From assembly GCA_028824715.1 (NCBI GenBank), contig JAPPCV010000134.1:1-64000 (forward strand): 64,000 nt of DNA, written 5' to 3'. This document shows, piece after piece, positions 1-9,766 of the stretch (position 1 is the first letter of the stretch; every line of letters begins with the position of its first letter). The position numbers and the translations under genes are program-made. The notes beneath the pieces are model-generated. The model worked only from the letters and a program-made list of their open reading frames with translations, had not been told where the DNA came from and ran no database searches. Source of the DNA: Boseongicola sp. Lineage in GTDB: Bacteria > Pseudomonadota > Alphaproteobacteria > Rhodobacterales > Rhodobacteraceae.

Positions 1-840
1 AATGAACGGCTGGTTGATCTCGGTCTGGCTGGAGCTCGAAAGCTCGATCTTCGCCTTTTCGGCCGCTTCCTTCAGGCGCTGAAGCGCCATCTTGTCGGCG
101 GTCAGGTCAACGCCGTGCTCTTTCTTGAACTCCTCGGCGAGGTAGCTGACGACCCGCATGTCGAAGTCCTCGCCACCGAGAAACGTGTCGCCGTTCGTGG
201 ACTTCACCTCGAAGAGGCCGTCATCGATCTCAAGGATCGTGATGTCGAACGTGCCGCCGCCGAGGTCATAGACGGCAATGGTCTTCGTCTCTTTCTTGTC
301 GAGTCCGTAAGCCAAGGCAGCGGCGGTCGGCTCGTTGATGATCCGCAGCACTTCGAGCCCGGCGATCTTGCCGGCGTCCTTCGTTGCCTGACGCTGCGCG
401 TCGTTGAAGTAGGCCGGCACGGTGATGACGGCTTGCGTGACGTCCTCGCCAAGGTAGCCCTCGGCGGTCTCCTTCATCTTCTGGAGGATGAATGCCGAGA
501 TCTGGGACGGCGAGTACTTTTCGCCTCCCGCCTCGACCCAGGCATCCCCGTTGCCGCCATCCACGATGGCATACGGCACCACCTTCTTGTCCTTCGTCAC
601 CTCTGCATCGTCGACACGACGCCCGATCAGGCGCTTGACCGCGAAGACGGTGTTCTCTGGATTCGTGACTGCCTGGCGCTTGGCCGGTTGCCCTACAAGC
701 CGCTCCTTGTCGGTGAACGCGACGATTGAAGGGGTGGTTCGCGCGCCTTCGGCGTTTTCGATCACCCGGGGCTGTGACCCATCCATGATGGCGACGCAGC
801 TGTTCGTGGTACCCAGGTCAATACCGATAACTTTGCCCAT
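1..840 (-). CDS. dnaK: Chaperone DnaK (Hsp70), N-terminal part, cut by the window edge
   Basis: Cytoplasmic ATP-dependent Hsp70 chaperone; works with DnaJ and GrpE. The minus strand from 840 gives 280 codons without a stop, beginning [20 protein letters not shown]. The fragment covers most of the actin-like ATPase domain: phosphate-1 motif IDLGTTNSC near residues 7-15, the [17 protein letters not shown] stretch near 140, and [10 protein letters not shown] near 190. The substrate-binding domain lies outside the window. The ATG at 838-840 has a purine-rich AAAGAGGAC site just upstream, and the sequence starts exactly where Hsp70 homologues start. A heat-shock-type promoter lies about 110 bases upstream. 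The identification is secure. Confidence 0.98.
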   Translation of the reverse strand, partial: MGKVIGIDLGTTNSCVAIMDGSQPRVIENAEGARTTPSIVAFTDKERLVGQPAKRQAVTNPENTVFAVKRLIGRRVDDAEVTKDKKVVPYAIVDGGNGDAWVEAGGEKYSPSQISAFILQKMKETAEGYLGEDVTQAVITVPAYFNDAQRQATKDAGKIAGLEVLRIINEPTAAALAYGLDKKETKTIAVYDLGGGTFDITILEIDDGLFEVKSTNGDTFLGGEDFDMRVVSYLAEEFKKEHGVDLTADKMALQRLKEAAEKAKIELSSSSQTEINQPFI

Positions 841-950
841 TCCTGTGTCCTCTTTCTTTTGGCGATGTCCGGAAAACCGGCCCGGTTCGGCACCGATCCT
901 CCATCCCATGACACGTGACGCATCAAGGGGCGATCACGGGTTCGTGGGGG

Positions 951-980
951 TATATAGGTAGGGGTCATTGCGCCTGCAAG
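951..980 (-). promoter_or_regulatory. Candidate RpoH (sigma-32) promoter of dnaK
   Basis: Read on the minus strand, CTTG (980-977) is followed after 18 bases by CCTATATA (958-951). This fits the alphaproteobacterial heat-shock consensus CTTG-N17/18-CYTATNTNNG. It predicts a dnaK 5' leader of about 105 bases. Seen in sequence; function inferred. Confidence 0.6.
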
Positions 981-1210
981 CATGTCAGGACGGCGAATTT
1001 GCAATGCGCATCTACCGAGAGCGAACACGAGCCACCGAACCGGAGCGCCGGCCTGCGCCCAGGCTGCCGACGCCGGATTGTTCATCAAGAACGACCTGGG
1101 CGAAAGACACGCGGTCCGCCAGGACGCGTTCGTGGCCTTGGTGCACGCGCGATGGCCATCGCGGTGTCGCGCCCAATGGAACGTTTCGTCTGCCTGACTA
1201 TATTGCCTGC

Positions 1211-1819
1211 ATGTCGGGGACCTTGGTGGATGTAAATGGCGTCAGGATATGGAAGGGGCTCCTTTCCCCGGACCTGCAGCGCGAAATGGTGGGCGACCTG
1301 CGCGACGTCGCCGCAGTCGCGCCCTTTCGCAGGTATGAAACGCCCGGCGGCAAGAAGATGTCGGTGAGAATGAGTGCCGCCGGAAAGGTCGGCTGGGTCA
1401 CGGACCGCGCCGGATACAGGTACGATGCGCTCCAGCCGGACGGAGACGCCTGGCCAGAGATACCAGCCACGTTGCTCGATGCCTGGTCGGCGACATCGGG
1501 CGTTGAGCGGATGCCGGACTCATGCCTCGTCAACTTCTACGGCGAGGGAGCGAAGATGGGGCTGCACCAGGATCGGGACGAAGCCGATCTGAATTGGCCG
1601 GTCGTCTCGATTTCGCTCGGAGACGACGCGCTGTTCAGGGTCGGGCAGGTGACCCGTGGCGGCCCGACGCGATCCGTCTGGCTGAAATCCGGAGACGTCG
1701 CTGTGCTGTCGGGCAGAGCGCGGCTGGCATATCACGGCATCGACCGGATCCGGTTCCGCTCGTCATCCCTTCTGGCCGATGGCGGCCGAATCAACGTCAC
1801 CATGAGGGTGGCGCGATAG
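1211..1819 (+). CDS. alkB: AlkB-like Fe(II)/2-oxoglutarate dioxygenase, DNA/RNA alkylation repair
   Basis: Predicted oxidative demethylase of alkylated bases (1-methyladenine and 3-methylcytosine in characterised AlkB proteins), using Fe(II), 2-oxoglutarate and O2 in the cytoplasm. The 202-residue protein has the metal triad H119-x-D121 (in GLHQDRDE) and H175 (in AYHGIDRI). It ends with the AlkB signature RxNxTxR at residues 193-199, whose arginine binds 2-oxoglutarate. The frame stays open upstream to 968, but those 81 residues do not look like AlkB. The ATG at 1211 gives the usual length of about 200 residues. It is transcribed divergently from dnaK and appears to be a single gene. Confidence 0.88.
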   Translation: MSGTLVDVNGVRIWKGLLSPDLQREMVGDLRDVAAVAPFRRYETPGGKKMSVRMSAAGKVGWVTDRAGYRYDALQPDGDAWPEIPATLLDAWSATSGVERMPDSCLVNFYGEGAKMGLHQDRDEADLNWPVVSISLGDDALFRVGQVTRGGPTRSVWLKSGDVAVLSGRARLAYHGIDRIRFRSSSLLADGGRINVTMRVAR

Positions 1820-1917
1820 GCCGGAATGGTCGCTGGACGGGCGACGGCGGCCGGTTCTGGTTGCCCGTGCCCGCAGATATGACAATAAGTTCAGGAATCC
1901 CGTGACGGATCACCTTG

Positions 1918-2754
1918 ATGGGGAGCGCGGTGGAATCCCTCCTGATTTCTGATCGAGGCGCCTTGGCGTCGACCATGCGCCGCTTGGCAATCCAGGCTGG
2001 CGAGGCCATCATGGAGATCTACTGGCGCGACGGCATCGCGGTCAGGAAAAAGCGGGATTCTTCCCCCGTTACGGCGGCGGACGAGGCTGCCGACAGGCTG
2101 ATCGCCGCAGGACTGAGGGCCGGATTCCCGGACTTGCCGCTGGTAACAGAGGAGCAGTCCGCGACCCACGACCTGTCGGTCGGGACTTTCCTGATCGTTG
2201 ACCCGCTGGACGGCACGAAGGAATTCGTGCAGCGCCGGGGCGACTTCACGGTGAACATCGCGTTGGTCGAAGACGGGAGCCCGACGTTGGGCACTGTCTT
2301 CGCGCCGGCGAAGAAACGGTTGTTCATGACCTTGCCGGAAGGTGGCGCGATCGAGGAGACTGGAGATCTGGACGCGGAAAGGCCTGGCGACATGCGCCCC
2401 ATCAAGGTCGCCGAACCGGACAACGCGGCGCTGCGGGTGGTGGCATCGAAATCGCACAGGGACCGGGCGACGGACGACTACATCGCGAAATACGAAGTGG
2501 CGGATCTGGTGAGCGCGGGCTCGTCGCTCAAGTTCTGCCTGGTGGCGACGGGAGAGGCGGACTTCTATCCGCGCATTGGACCGACGATGGAGTGGGACAC
2601 GGCCGCCGGTCACGCCGTCCTGGCCGCTGCCGGTGGGCGTGTGGTCGGGAAGGCGACGCATGAGCCTCTCGTCTATGGCAAGCCATCGTTTCGAAACCCG
2701 TTCTTTCTCGCGCATGCACCTGGAGTGATCCTCGCTGCCGAGCAATCGGGCTGA
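1918..2754 (+). CDS. cysQ: 3'(2'),5'-bisphosphate nucleotidase CysQ
   Basis: Hydrolyses 3'-phosphoadenosine 5'-phosphate to AMP and phosphate, removing the inhibitory by-product of sulfate assimilation; Mg-dependent, cytoplasmic. It belongs to the inositol monophosphatase-like family and keeps all its motifs: SPVTAADEAAD, VTEEQ, the metal-binding DPLDGTKEF, and the C-terminal WDTAAGHAVLAAAGG. Length is about 278 residues, slightly longer than E. coli CysQ (246). The start is uncertain. ATG 1918 has no clear ribosome binding site, while an in-frame GTG at 1930 sits four bases after GGGGAG. It lies about 100 bases after the alkB-like gene on the same strand. Confidence 0.93.
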   Translation: MGSAVESLLISDRGALASTMRRLAIQAGEAIMEIYWRDGIAVRKKRDSSPVTAADEAADRLIAAGLRAGFPDLPLVTEEQSATHDLSVGTFLIVDPLDGTKEFVQRRGDFTVNIALVEDGSPTLGTVFAPAKKRLFMTLPEGGAIEETGDLDAERPGDMRPIKVAEPDNAALRVVASKSHRDRATDDYIAKYEVADLVSAGSSLKFCLVATGEADFYPRIGPTMEWDTAAGHAVLAAAGGRVVGKATHEPLVYGKPSFRNPFFLAHAPGVILAAEQSG

Positions 2755-3134
2755 ACGGGTGGCGCACGGATGAGCAGAACGATACGGTCTTGCATGACCC
2801 TGGCGATCGCGGCGCCGTGAGCGCCGGATCGGGAATTTTCTGCATCAAGGGCTGTCACGTTGCCGGGCCTCATCGAGAGCGCGGTTCGCGAAGTGCCTGC
2901 GGCCTCGCATTCATTCCGAAGATGGTGAGATGTTCCGGATTTCGGGCATTCTCGACGTGCCCGTTCCAATCTCGTTGATCTGCCTTGCTCTCCTGAAGTT
3001 CGTCGTTGAATTCCGCTGCGTGGCGGCGCGCGCGCAATTGGGCGAGTGCCGGCCGCCAGCCAGATCGGTCTCGGCGTTGGTCTTGCTGCTGCGCAATTGC
3101 TCGCGACGATCTGCTTCAACAGGAATTGCAAGTC
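2755..3134. other. Intergenic region, no gene recognised
   Basis: About 380 bases between two convergent genes (cysQ and the RND pump). Short open frames on both strands contradict each other and resemble no family I recognise. No clear terminator hairpin with a T-run was seen. Confidence 0.5.
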
Positions 3135-6100
3135 CTAGGTATTGTCATCCGCTGCTTTGGCATCGAACCCTGCGAGCCATTTCCCGACATCCCTGAAGTC
3201 GAAGTAGATGCCGAGCATGCAAGGAAAGACGAAAGCGACAATCAGGGTGGACGAGAGCAACCCGAATGCGACCGAGACGACGAGCGGCACCAGCACCTGT
3301 GCCTGCGGACTGGTCTCGGTCAAGATAGGCAACAGGCCGACGAAGGTCGTGAGCGAGGAAAGCAGTGCGGGCCGGAATCTGCTTCGGACCGCTTGAATCG
3401 CGGCGGCCAGGTAGTCGCTCTCGCGGATTGCGGCGATGAAGAAAGTCACAAAGAGAATCGAATTGTTCACGACCACGCCGGCGAGCGAGGCAAACCCGAT
3501 CAAGCTTGGCATCGAGATGTCCAGGCCCATCAAGAGATGCCCGAATACCATCCCGACAATGGCGAACGGGATGGACAGCATGATCATCAGCGGAAGCGCG
3601 TAGCTGCGGAACTGGAACGCCAGGACGATGTAGACGCCGATCAGGCCGAACAGGAACGCCGTCAGGATCGAATTCTGGAACTCCTGCTGGGCCTCGGCGC
3701 CACCGCCGATTTCGACGGCGACACCGGAGAACTTGTTCCTCAGCAACGGGGCAAGCTCGTCGACCACTGTGCGGGAAATCTCGGTCGATGTGGTGACGTC
3801 GCGATCGATCTGCCCGATGATTCTGGCGACGGCCTTGCCGTTCTGGCGCGTGATCTGCCCGTAGGAAAGCGAGCGGTCCAGGTCGGCGATCGAACCGAGC
3901 GAAACCTGTTTGCCGTCGGCAATCGCAATCGGGAAGGCCTCCAGATCCACGATCGACGGAATGCTGTCGTCAAGTTCGACATTCACCGTCATGCCAGACT
4001 GCCCCACACGGAAGCTGTCGGTCTCCGTTCCGGAAAAGGCTGCACGCAGCTGGCTTACGAGCGACTGTGGCGTCAGACCGCTCGCGAAGGCGAATTCATT
4101 GAGAGTCAGCTGGATCTCGGGCTGGCCCGCATAGAAATCCTGGTAAGCCGCTGTCACGTCATCGCGTGCCAGCAGTCTGCTTCGCAGGTCATCAGCCGCA
4201 AGTTCGAGCTCCGCCAGATCCTGCCCGAACAGCTGGACTTCGAGGTCGTTTCCGCCCGGGCCCAGCGCGGTCTGGGTGAAGTTGGCCTGCACCAGGTCCG
4301 GGATCGGTCCGGAAGCGGCCCGCCACCTGCTCAGCACCTCTTCGGCGGACACGTTTCTCTCTTCGCTGTTCAAGAGGTCGACCGTGATGGTGGCCGTGTG
4401 CGGCCCGTTGTCCTTGACATCCACGTTTGAGGCGAACGTCGTCAGGACACGCAGAACCAGTGGTTGGCCTCCTTCGGTTCTGGCGGACAACTCTTCGTCA
4501 ATTCTTCCAAGGGAGTCCTCGATCTGGCGAACGACCGCCTGCGTGCGACCGAGCGGAAGTCCGGGAGTCAACGCTATGCGCGCCTCAATCGTGTCACCCT
4601 CGATGGTGGGAAAGACGATGACCTTGACCGTTCCGGAAGCTATGAGGCCGAGGCTGGAAATGAGGATCGCAAACACGAAACCGACGGTCAGGTACCGCCA
4701 ACGCATCAACAGCGCTGCCGCCGGCAGGACGAAGCCGTCCCTCAGGCGAACCAGCATGCGCGGCGCAAGGCGACCGGCGTTGGCCCGCGAATCGACCCGG
4801 ACCTGGGCCATGTGGTTCGGAAGCACCAGGAAAGCCTCGAGCAGGCTCGCTCCCATCGTGATGAGGAGAACCAGCGGGATGACTTTCAGGATTGCCCCGA
4901 CCTCACCCGACAGGAACATGAGGGGCGCGAATACGCAGGCTGTCGTCAAGAACGAGCACACCACTCCGGGCATGACCTCAAGCACGCCGCGAGCGACGCT
5001 GCCGCTGCCGCCTCTTTCGCGCCAGTTCGCGACGTTTTCCGCTATCACGATGCTGTCGTCCATGATGAGGCCGACCGACATCAGGAGCGCAACGAGGCTG
5101 ATCATGTTGATCGACACCCCGATGACGCTCATGGCGAACGCTGCGGCGAAGAACGAGAACGGAAGCGCCAGGGAGATCCATACCGCTTCGCGGACCGTGA
5201 AGAAGAAACACATCACCAGAATGACCAGGGCGACGCTGGCGACCGCGTTTCCTCCGACAAGCGCGATTCGGTCCCTTATGACCTCGGTGGTGTTGTTGAT
5301 CACGGTCAAGCGGAAGGGAGCCGGGTATCTTGCCCGTTCCCTGTCCAGGAGCGCCTCGACTTGGTCGAAGGCATCTATGGCATCCGCCTTCCTGGTCTTG
5401 TTGATTCTCAGGATCGCGGCCCTTTGTCCGTCCATGAAAGCGCGCAGCTCCGGGGCGAGCTCTTCAAGCGTGACCTCTGCGAGGTCCGAGAGGCGGACCA
5501 GCGCGCCCGAAGCGTTCTGCAAGACGACCAGGTCCTCGAGTTCCGAGATCGTGCGCCTGGCGTCGGAATACCTGAGGACTATGCTTCTGCCTTCCGTGCT
5601 GACCGTTCCGACAGGCGCGCGAAGCGACCGCGCGCTCATCGCGTCTGAGACGGCATCCGCGCTGACCCCGTAACGGCGCAACGCTTTCTGGTCCAGGGAA
5701 ACACGGAACTCGTTTTCGGAGACTCCGGACACATCCACCGAATGGACAAGCTTCAGGGCGGCGATGTTCGTTGCCAGGCTATCGGCGTAGCGGATCAGGC
5801 CGTCTTCCGTTGCAATGCCGGAGACTGCGACCAGGGCGACAAGCTCGGTCTGGCCGAGAATCGACACAACCGGCGCCTCGGTCTCCGCGGGAAGACCACC
5901 CGTCGCGGACACGGTTGACAGAACATCGTTGTAGAACTGCCCGATTTCACCGTCTTGCGCCATGGTGAGCGTCGCAGTGGCCCTGCCCTCCACGGAAAGG
6001 CATTCAAGCTCGTCCAGGTCATCGACCGCACGGAGCGCCGCATCGAGCTCCAGGCAGACCAGGTCGTCGACATCCGCCGCCGAAGCGCCCGGGTAGGCGA

Positions 6101-6239
6101 CGAGTACCGAAACCATGGAAGGAAGAGATTCCGGAAAGCTCTCGCGTTCCAGGTCCGGCAGGGAAAGCCCGCCGAGAATCAGCGTGCCCAGCAACAGGAG
6201 GTTTGCCGCGACCGGGTGCCGGGAGAAGTAGGCGATCAT
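3135..6239 (-). CDS. RND-family efflux transporter, inner-membrane permease
   Basis: Proton-driven export pump of the AcrB/HAE type (1034 residues, the family norm). The N-terminus MIAYFSRHPVAANLLLLGTL is the first membrane segment. Next comes a large periplasmic domain, then a block of segments with GLIMDDSIVIAENV, the conserved aspartate pair of the proton relay. A second periplasmic loop and a second block with FASLAGVVVNNSILFV follow. The duplicated layout of two six-helix halves is clear. The upstream gene at 6252-7583 is its membrane-fusion partner, 12 bases away, so they form an operon. No outer-membrane TolC-like gene is in the window. Substrate cannot be told from sequence. Confidence 0.95.
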   Translation of the reverse strand: MIAYFSRHPVAANLLLLGTLILGGLSLPDLERESFPESLPSMVSVLVAYPGASAADVDDLVCLELDAALRAVDDLDELECLSVEGRATATLTMAQDGEIGQFYNDVLSTVSATGGLPAETEAPVVSILGQTELVALVAVSGIATEDGLIRYADSLATNIAALKLVHSVDVSGVSENEFRVSLDQKALRRYGVSADAVSDAMSARSLRAPVGTVSTEGRSIVLRYSDARRTISELEDLVVLQNASGALVRLSDLAEVTLEELAPELRAFMDGQRAAILRINKTRKADAIDAFDQVEALLDRERARYPAPFRLTVINNTTEVIRDRIALVGGNAVASVALVILVMCFFFTVREAVWISLALPFSFFAAAFAMSVIGVSINMISLVALLMSVGLIMDDSIVIAENVANWRERGGSGSVARGVLEVMPGVVCSFLTTACVFAPLMFLSGEVGAILKVIPLVLLITMGASLLEAFLVLPNHMAQVRVDSRANAGRLAPRMLVRLRDGFVLPAAALLMRWRYLTVGFVFAILISSLGLIASGTVKVIVFPTIEGDTIEARIALTPGLPLGRTQAVVRQIEDSLGRIDEELSARTEGGQPLVLRVLTTFASNVDVKDNGPHTATITVDLLNSEERNVSAEEVLSRWRAASGPIPDLVQANFTQTALGPGGNDLEVQLFGQDLAELELAADDLRSRLLARDDVTAAYQDFYAGQPEIQLTLNEFAFASGLTPQSLVSQLRAAFSGTETDSFRVGQSGMTVNVELDDSIPSIVDLEAFPIAIADGKQVSLGSIADLDRSLSYGQITRQNGKAVARIIGQIDRDVTTSTEISRTVVDELAPLLRNKFSGVAVEIGGGAEAQQEFQNSILTAFLFGLIGVYIVLAFQFRSYALPLMIMLSIPFAIVGMVFGHLLMGLDISMPSLIGFASLAGVVVNNSILFVTFFIAAIRESDYLAAAIQAVRSRFRPALLSSLTTFVGLLPILTETSPQAQVLVPLVVSVAFGLLSSTLIVAFVFPCMLGIYFDFRDVGKWLAGFDAKAADDNT

Positions 6240-6251
6240 CCGCTCTGGCCC

Positions 6252-7583
6252 CTAATTCGCGACAGGCGTGAGCAACATGCCGTAGACGGCCGGGCGTGGG
6301 TCCGAGAGAACGATTCTGTCACCTCGTTCGAGGCCGGAAAGTACGACCACCTGGTCGTTGACAACAGGCCCTGCAACGACGTCCCGTCGCGAAAGGCGGG
6401 AGGCCTGATCCACCAGAAACACGAAGTCGACCCCGTTCGGGTCGGTTCGAAGAGCGCTCCTTTCGATGCGGATCGCATTGGTCACTTCGGGCGCGGACAG
6501 GCGAACTTCGACGAAGGTGCCATTGATCAATGGCGGCCGTCGGGTGTCCGGGTCAGGCCGGCCGGGGTCATCCACTTGCACAGCGATGCCGACTGCACCC
6601 GTCCGCTCATCCGCCCGGCCTGAGAATCGCGTGAATTTCGCTGGCCAGAAATAGCTCTCGCCGCTTGTCGGGTGGACCGTAGCGACGAGATCGAGGTCCT
6701 TGATTACCTCGATTATCTCCCTGGTCTCCTCTCCGGTCATCAAGGGTGCCGGGTCGTCGCCGACTATCAGTCGAAAGAAGTTGCTTAGCGTCTGCGGACG
6801 GAATTCGGCAAGGACTTCCGCGGCGTCGATGGACTCGATGGCAAGCAAGTTGTCGCCGGCCCTGACGAACTGCCCAAGAGTCACCGAATTCAGGGACACC
6901 CGGCCCGTGAACGGTGCGAGGATCCTGGTCCGGTCCAGGTTCCGCCTGGCTTCCTCGATTTCGGCGTTTCTGGTGGCAAGCGTCGTTTCGTGGATCTCGC
7001 GCTGCACCGGCACGAGGTTGAGCCTGTTCTGGAGATCAAGCACGACCTTCTGCTGGGCAAGCAGGGTTCGTGTTGCCTGATCCACCGCCGACTGCGCGAC
7101 GCTGCCTCGGCCCAGGAGGTCCGACTGGCGGTCGAAATCGGTCTGCAGAAATTCCTCGATGCGCCGTTCGAGCTTGAGTGTTTCCCTCGTGTTTGCTTCC
7201 GTAGCATCGAGTTCGCGCAGGGAGGCTCTTGCACTGTCCCGCGCAGTCTCGGCCTTCGTCAAGGCGCTTTCGTAGTCCCGCGGGTCGATTGCAACGAGAA
7301 GATCCCCTTCATTCACTATCCGGCCAGCCGAGAGATCGGGGCTGACGTCCACGGCACGTCCCTGGACTTGGCTTATCGCGGACCAGGACGAAGCGGCCGC
7401 GGCGCGGCCGTACGCGATCACTGAAGGCCGAAACGGGGCTGCAGAGACTTCGGCAATCCGCACGGCCAGCGCAACCTCGCCGGGAGCGTCTCTCGGCCCG
7501 TTTCCTTCCCAACCGCCCATCCAGGCGAACAGCGCAATCCCCGCCAGCAGCGGTGGAAGGATCAACAGCTGCCGCCAGTTCAT
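6252..7583 (-). CDS. RND efflux periplasmic adaptor (membrane fusion protein)
   Basis: AcrA/HlyD-type adaptor linking the RND permease to an outer-membrane channel. The N-terminus MNWRQLLILPPLLAGIALFAWMGG is a signal-anchor. A biotinyl-lipoyl-like half motif (GDLLVAIDPRDYESALTKAE) and a long coiled coil (about residues 95-205) follow. The second lipoyl half is RTRILAPFTGRVSLNSV, then come beta-barrel domains. The frame could start at GTG 7595. The ATG at 7583 is preferred because AAGGTGG lies eight bases upstream and it starts directly at the membrane anchor. It is the first gene of the two-gene pump operon. Confidence 0.92.
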   Translation of the reverse strand: MNWRQLLILPPLLAGIALFAWMGGWEGNGPRDAPGEVALAVRIAEVSAAPFRPSVIAYGRAAAASSWSAISQVQGRAVDVSPDLSAGRIVNEGDLLVAIDPRDYESALTKAETARDSARASLRELDATEANTRETLKLERRIEEFLQTDFDRQSDLLGRGSVAQSAVDQATRTLLAQQKVVLDLQNRLNLVPVQREIHETTLATRNAEIEEARRNLDRTRILAPFTGRVSLNSVTLGQFVRAGDNLLAIESIDAAEVLAEFRPQTLSNFFRLIVGDDPAPLMTGEETREIIEVIKDLDLVATVHPTSGESYFWPAKFTRFSGRADERTGAVGIAVQVDDPGRPDPDTRRPPLINGTFVEVRLSAPEVTNAIRIERSALRTDPNGVDFVFLVDQASRLSRRDVVAGPVVNDQVVVLSGLERGDRIVLSDPRPAVYGMLLTPVAN

Positions 7584-8506
7584 TCCGTGACCCACCTTCG
7601 GAAAAGCGCATGCGCTTCATGACCCCTATTGGAAATGGGGAGCCGTCGAAAGGGGAATTTCCGGTGCTGTCCGCGGACGAAGACTCGCGGCGAAACCTGC
7701 CCGACCGCTCACTCCGTGGAGCTGAAATGCCGGGGGTTTGTGCCCGCCGAGCGTAATGCCGCCCCGTCACGCCCACGCGACCGCATTGCTCCTTCGCGGC
7801 ATCCAGGAGACCCAGTGCCGGCATCCGCATGCCCGATCCTGCTGTCACCCGATCCAGCGCACGATGTCCTGGCCTCAGCTCGACCAGCAGGGCTTGGCGC
7901 TTGCGGGAACCGGGCACTCTGCCGCCGTGGCGAAGTGGGTGCACGATGACAAGTCCGGTCCGACGGGCTTGTGGGAAAACGCCGCGGCGCGACCGGCGGG
8001 AGCGCAGGATGTCCGTCAGGGCAGTCACGCCGGGGCCATGTCACGCGTGGCCGTCTGCAAGCTGCAGATTGGCGATGTCGAGCGATCGAAGCCGTTGAGA
8101 GCGCAACATTCAGGCGCCGCACTTGCAGCTTGCGCGACGGGGGCGCGATTGCATGGAAAGACGCCCGGACGCGGAGCCAGGCGCTTGGCCACGATTGCGG
8201 CGCCGATGGACCGGGCAACAACGACAGCTGGCATTGCGACACCCTTGATGAGCGGGGCGACGCGAACCCGTGGAAGTTCGGTGGTGCGTCGCTTGATGAA
8301 GTCCGTGCCACGTGGTCCAGGCGCATGCCCCAAGGCAGCGTGCGCAATTCTGTTCGGATTCGGTCATTGCCGATGTTCGGGCAGACCGAGGCGTTCCAGA
8401 CCGTCGCCGGGCTGGCGACGCCGCGAACTTCCGTGACCGGATCACGCAAAAGGATTTGGAGAACGCATCGAACAGGTCATTGTGGGGCGGTCGCGGCACA
8501 AACGGA
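7584..8506. other. Gene-poor stretch of about 920 bases
   Basis: Lies between ptsN and the RND operon, both on the minus strand. Overlapping open frames of 60-300 codons exist on both strands, but they are rich in Arg, Pro and Cys, lack family motifs and contradict each other, which is typical of chance frames in GC-rich DNA. I see no tRNA, repeat or recognisable RNA gene. It should contain the promoter of the RND operon at its left end. Confidence 0.45.
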
Positions 8507-8971
8507 TCAGGCGGCCTTTTCGCGCGGCTGTTCGGCCAGAAGGGTGTGCAGCGTGGCCGGATCCGTGTTGGCGCGAAGCTTGGTGCAAAGGTCGGCGTCG
8601 CGCATTGAGCGCGACACCACCGCCAGCGCCTTCAGGTGCTCGACGCCCGCATCCTCGGGCGCAAGCAGCGCGAAGACGAGATCGACCGGCTGCTTGTCAA
8701 CCGCCTCGAACTCGAGGGGACGTTCGATCAGAACAAAGAGGCCGCGAACGGTTGTCAGTTCGGCCAGGCGCGCATGCGGCAGGGCAACCCCCTGCCCGAC
8801 CCCGGTCGGACCCAGGGCCTCCCGTTCCTGGAGCGCTGACGCCACGTCAGCCGGATTGAGGCCATAGGCAATGGCTGCAAGATCACCTATCTCATGAAAC
8901 AGCCGCTTCTTGCTGCTCAGCGACGCAATGTGCCTTACCGCTTCGGGCCGGAGAATCTTCGCTATGTTCAT
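8507..8971 (-). CDS. ptsN: PTS IIA-like nitrogen-regulatory protein PtsN (EIIA-Ntr)
   Basis: Phosphoryl acceptor of the PTS-Ntr pathway (EI-Ntr to NPr to EIIA-Ntr), a regulatory rather than transport PTS, acting in the cytoplasm on potassium, phosphate and metabolic control. The 154-residue protein has the full EIIA-Ntr fold. The active-site histidine is in GVALPHARLAEL, and the LVFALLAPEDAGVEHLKALA segment is typical. It lies 39 bases after hpf on the minus strand, the common alphaproteobacterial arrangement. Confidence 0.95.
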   Translation of the reverse strand: MNIAKILRPEAVRHIASLSSKKRLFHEIGDLAAIAYGLNPADVASALQEREALGPTGVGQGVALPHARLAELTTVRGLFVLIERPLEFEAVDKQPVDLVFALLAPEDAGVEHLKALAVVSRSMRDADLCTKLRANTDPATLHTLLAEQPREKAA

Positions 8972-9010
8972 CTCGAGGCGGTCCTCTTGACAGCGGTTGG
9001 CGGCGCCGCC

Positions 9011-9574
9011 CTAGTTCGGGTCGATCCAGCCAATGTTTCCGTCATCCCGGCGATACACGACATTGACTCCGGTCTCCTGCCGTTCGTTCCGAAAGACCAG
9101 CACCGGAGCGCCAGCAAGCTCCATCTGCATCACGGCTTCTCCGACGGATAGCGACGGAATCTTCGTTTCCATCTCTGCGATGATGATCGGCTGAAGCGTG
9201 TCAGGTTCCGATTCGTCGTGTCCGTCGGACGACGCGAGGATATAGGCCGAGGCGTCTTGAAGTTCAACAGGTCGTTCGCGGCGATGATCCTTCAACCGCC
9301 GCTTGTATCGCCGGAGCTGCTTTTCGGCCTTGTCGCAACTCCGTTCGAAAGCGGCGTATATCTCGTGGTCGTGGCCACGGGCCTGAACGGTGAGTCCTGT
9401 CGAAAGATGAATCAGGATTTCACAGACAAATTCGTGGCCGCTCTTCGAGAACACGACGTTCGCATCGGTCGGTCGCCCCGCATACTTGCCGGCGACCTCG
9501 TCGAGGGATGTCTTGACATGAGATTGAAGCGCTTCCCCAATGTCGATCTTCTTGCCGGTGACCTGATACTGCAT
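9011..9574 (-). CDS. hpf: Ribosome hibernation-promoting factor, long form
   Basis: Binds the 30S subunit in stationary phase and dimerises ribosomes into inactive 100S particles. At 187 residues it is the long form. The N-terminal S30AE domain (about 1-100) runs from MQYQVTGKKIDIGEALQSHV, followed by a variable linker. The C-terminal dimerisation domain (about 130-187) includes EAVMQMELAGAPVLVFRNE and ends in YRRDDGNIGWIDPN. The frame is open upstream to 9760, but ATG 9574 is fixed by AGGAGAGG just in front of it and by homologue starts. It sits 192 bases downstream of lptB. Confidence 0.95.
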   Translation of the reverse strand: MQYQVTGKKIDIGEALQSHVKTSLDEVAGKYAGRPTDANVVFSKSGHEFVCEILIHLSTGLTVQARGHDHEIYAAFERSCDKAEKQLRRYKRRLKDHRRERPVELQDASAYILASSDGHDESEPDTLQPIIIAEMETKIPSLSVGEAVMQMELAGAPVLVFRNERQETGVNVVYRRDDGNIGWIDPN

Positions 9575-9766
9575 GGACCTCTCCTGAAATGGTGCGGACT
9601 GCCACCTGTCAGGTGGCTGGAGCCCTGGACAATCAATTACATATGAAGCGACACGGCGGCTTTGAAGATGCGGAGCGCTTGCGGACACAGGGATTCGCGA
9701 CGGACTGAATTCGCCATTGGTTCCAATTCGCGTAGAAGGCGTTGCCGCCGCCAACCTCACTTCCCG

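Noticed and set aside
968-1210. N-terminal extension of the AlkB-like protein from 968
   Set aside because: The extra 81 residues are unlike AlkB, overlap the dnaK promoter region and would exceed the family length.
4276-5673. 465-codon plus-strand open frame opposite the RND permease (also 3006-4430)
   Set aside because: Mirror-frame effect of GC-rich coding DNA. The minus-strand RND protein has full family structure; the opposite frame has none.
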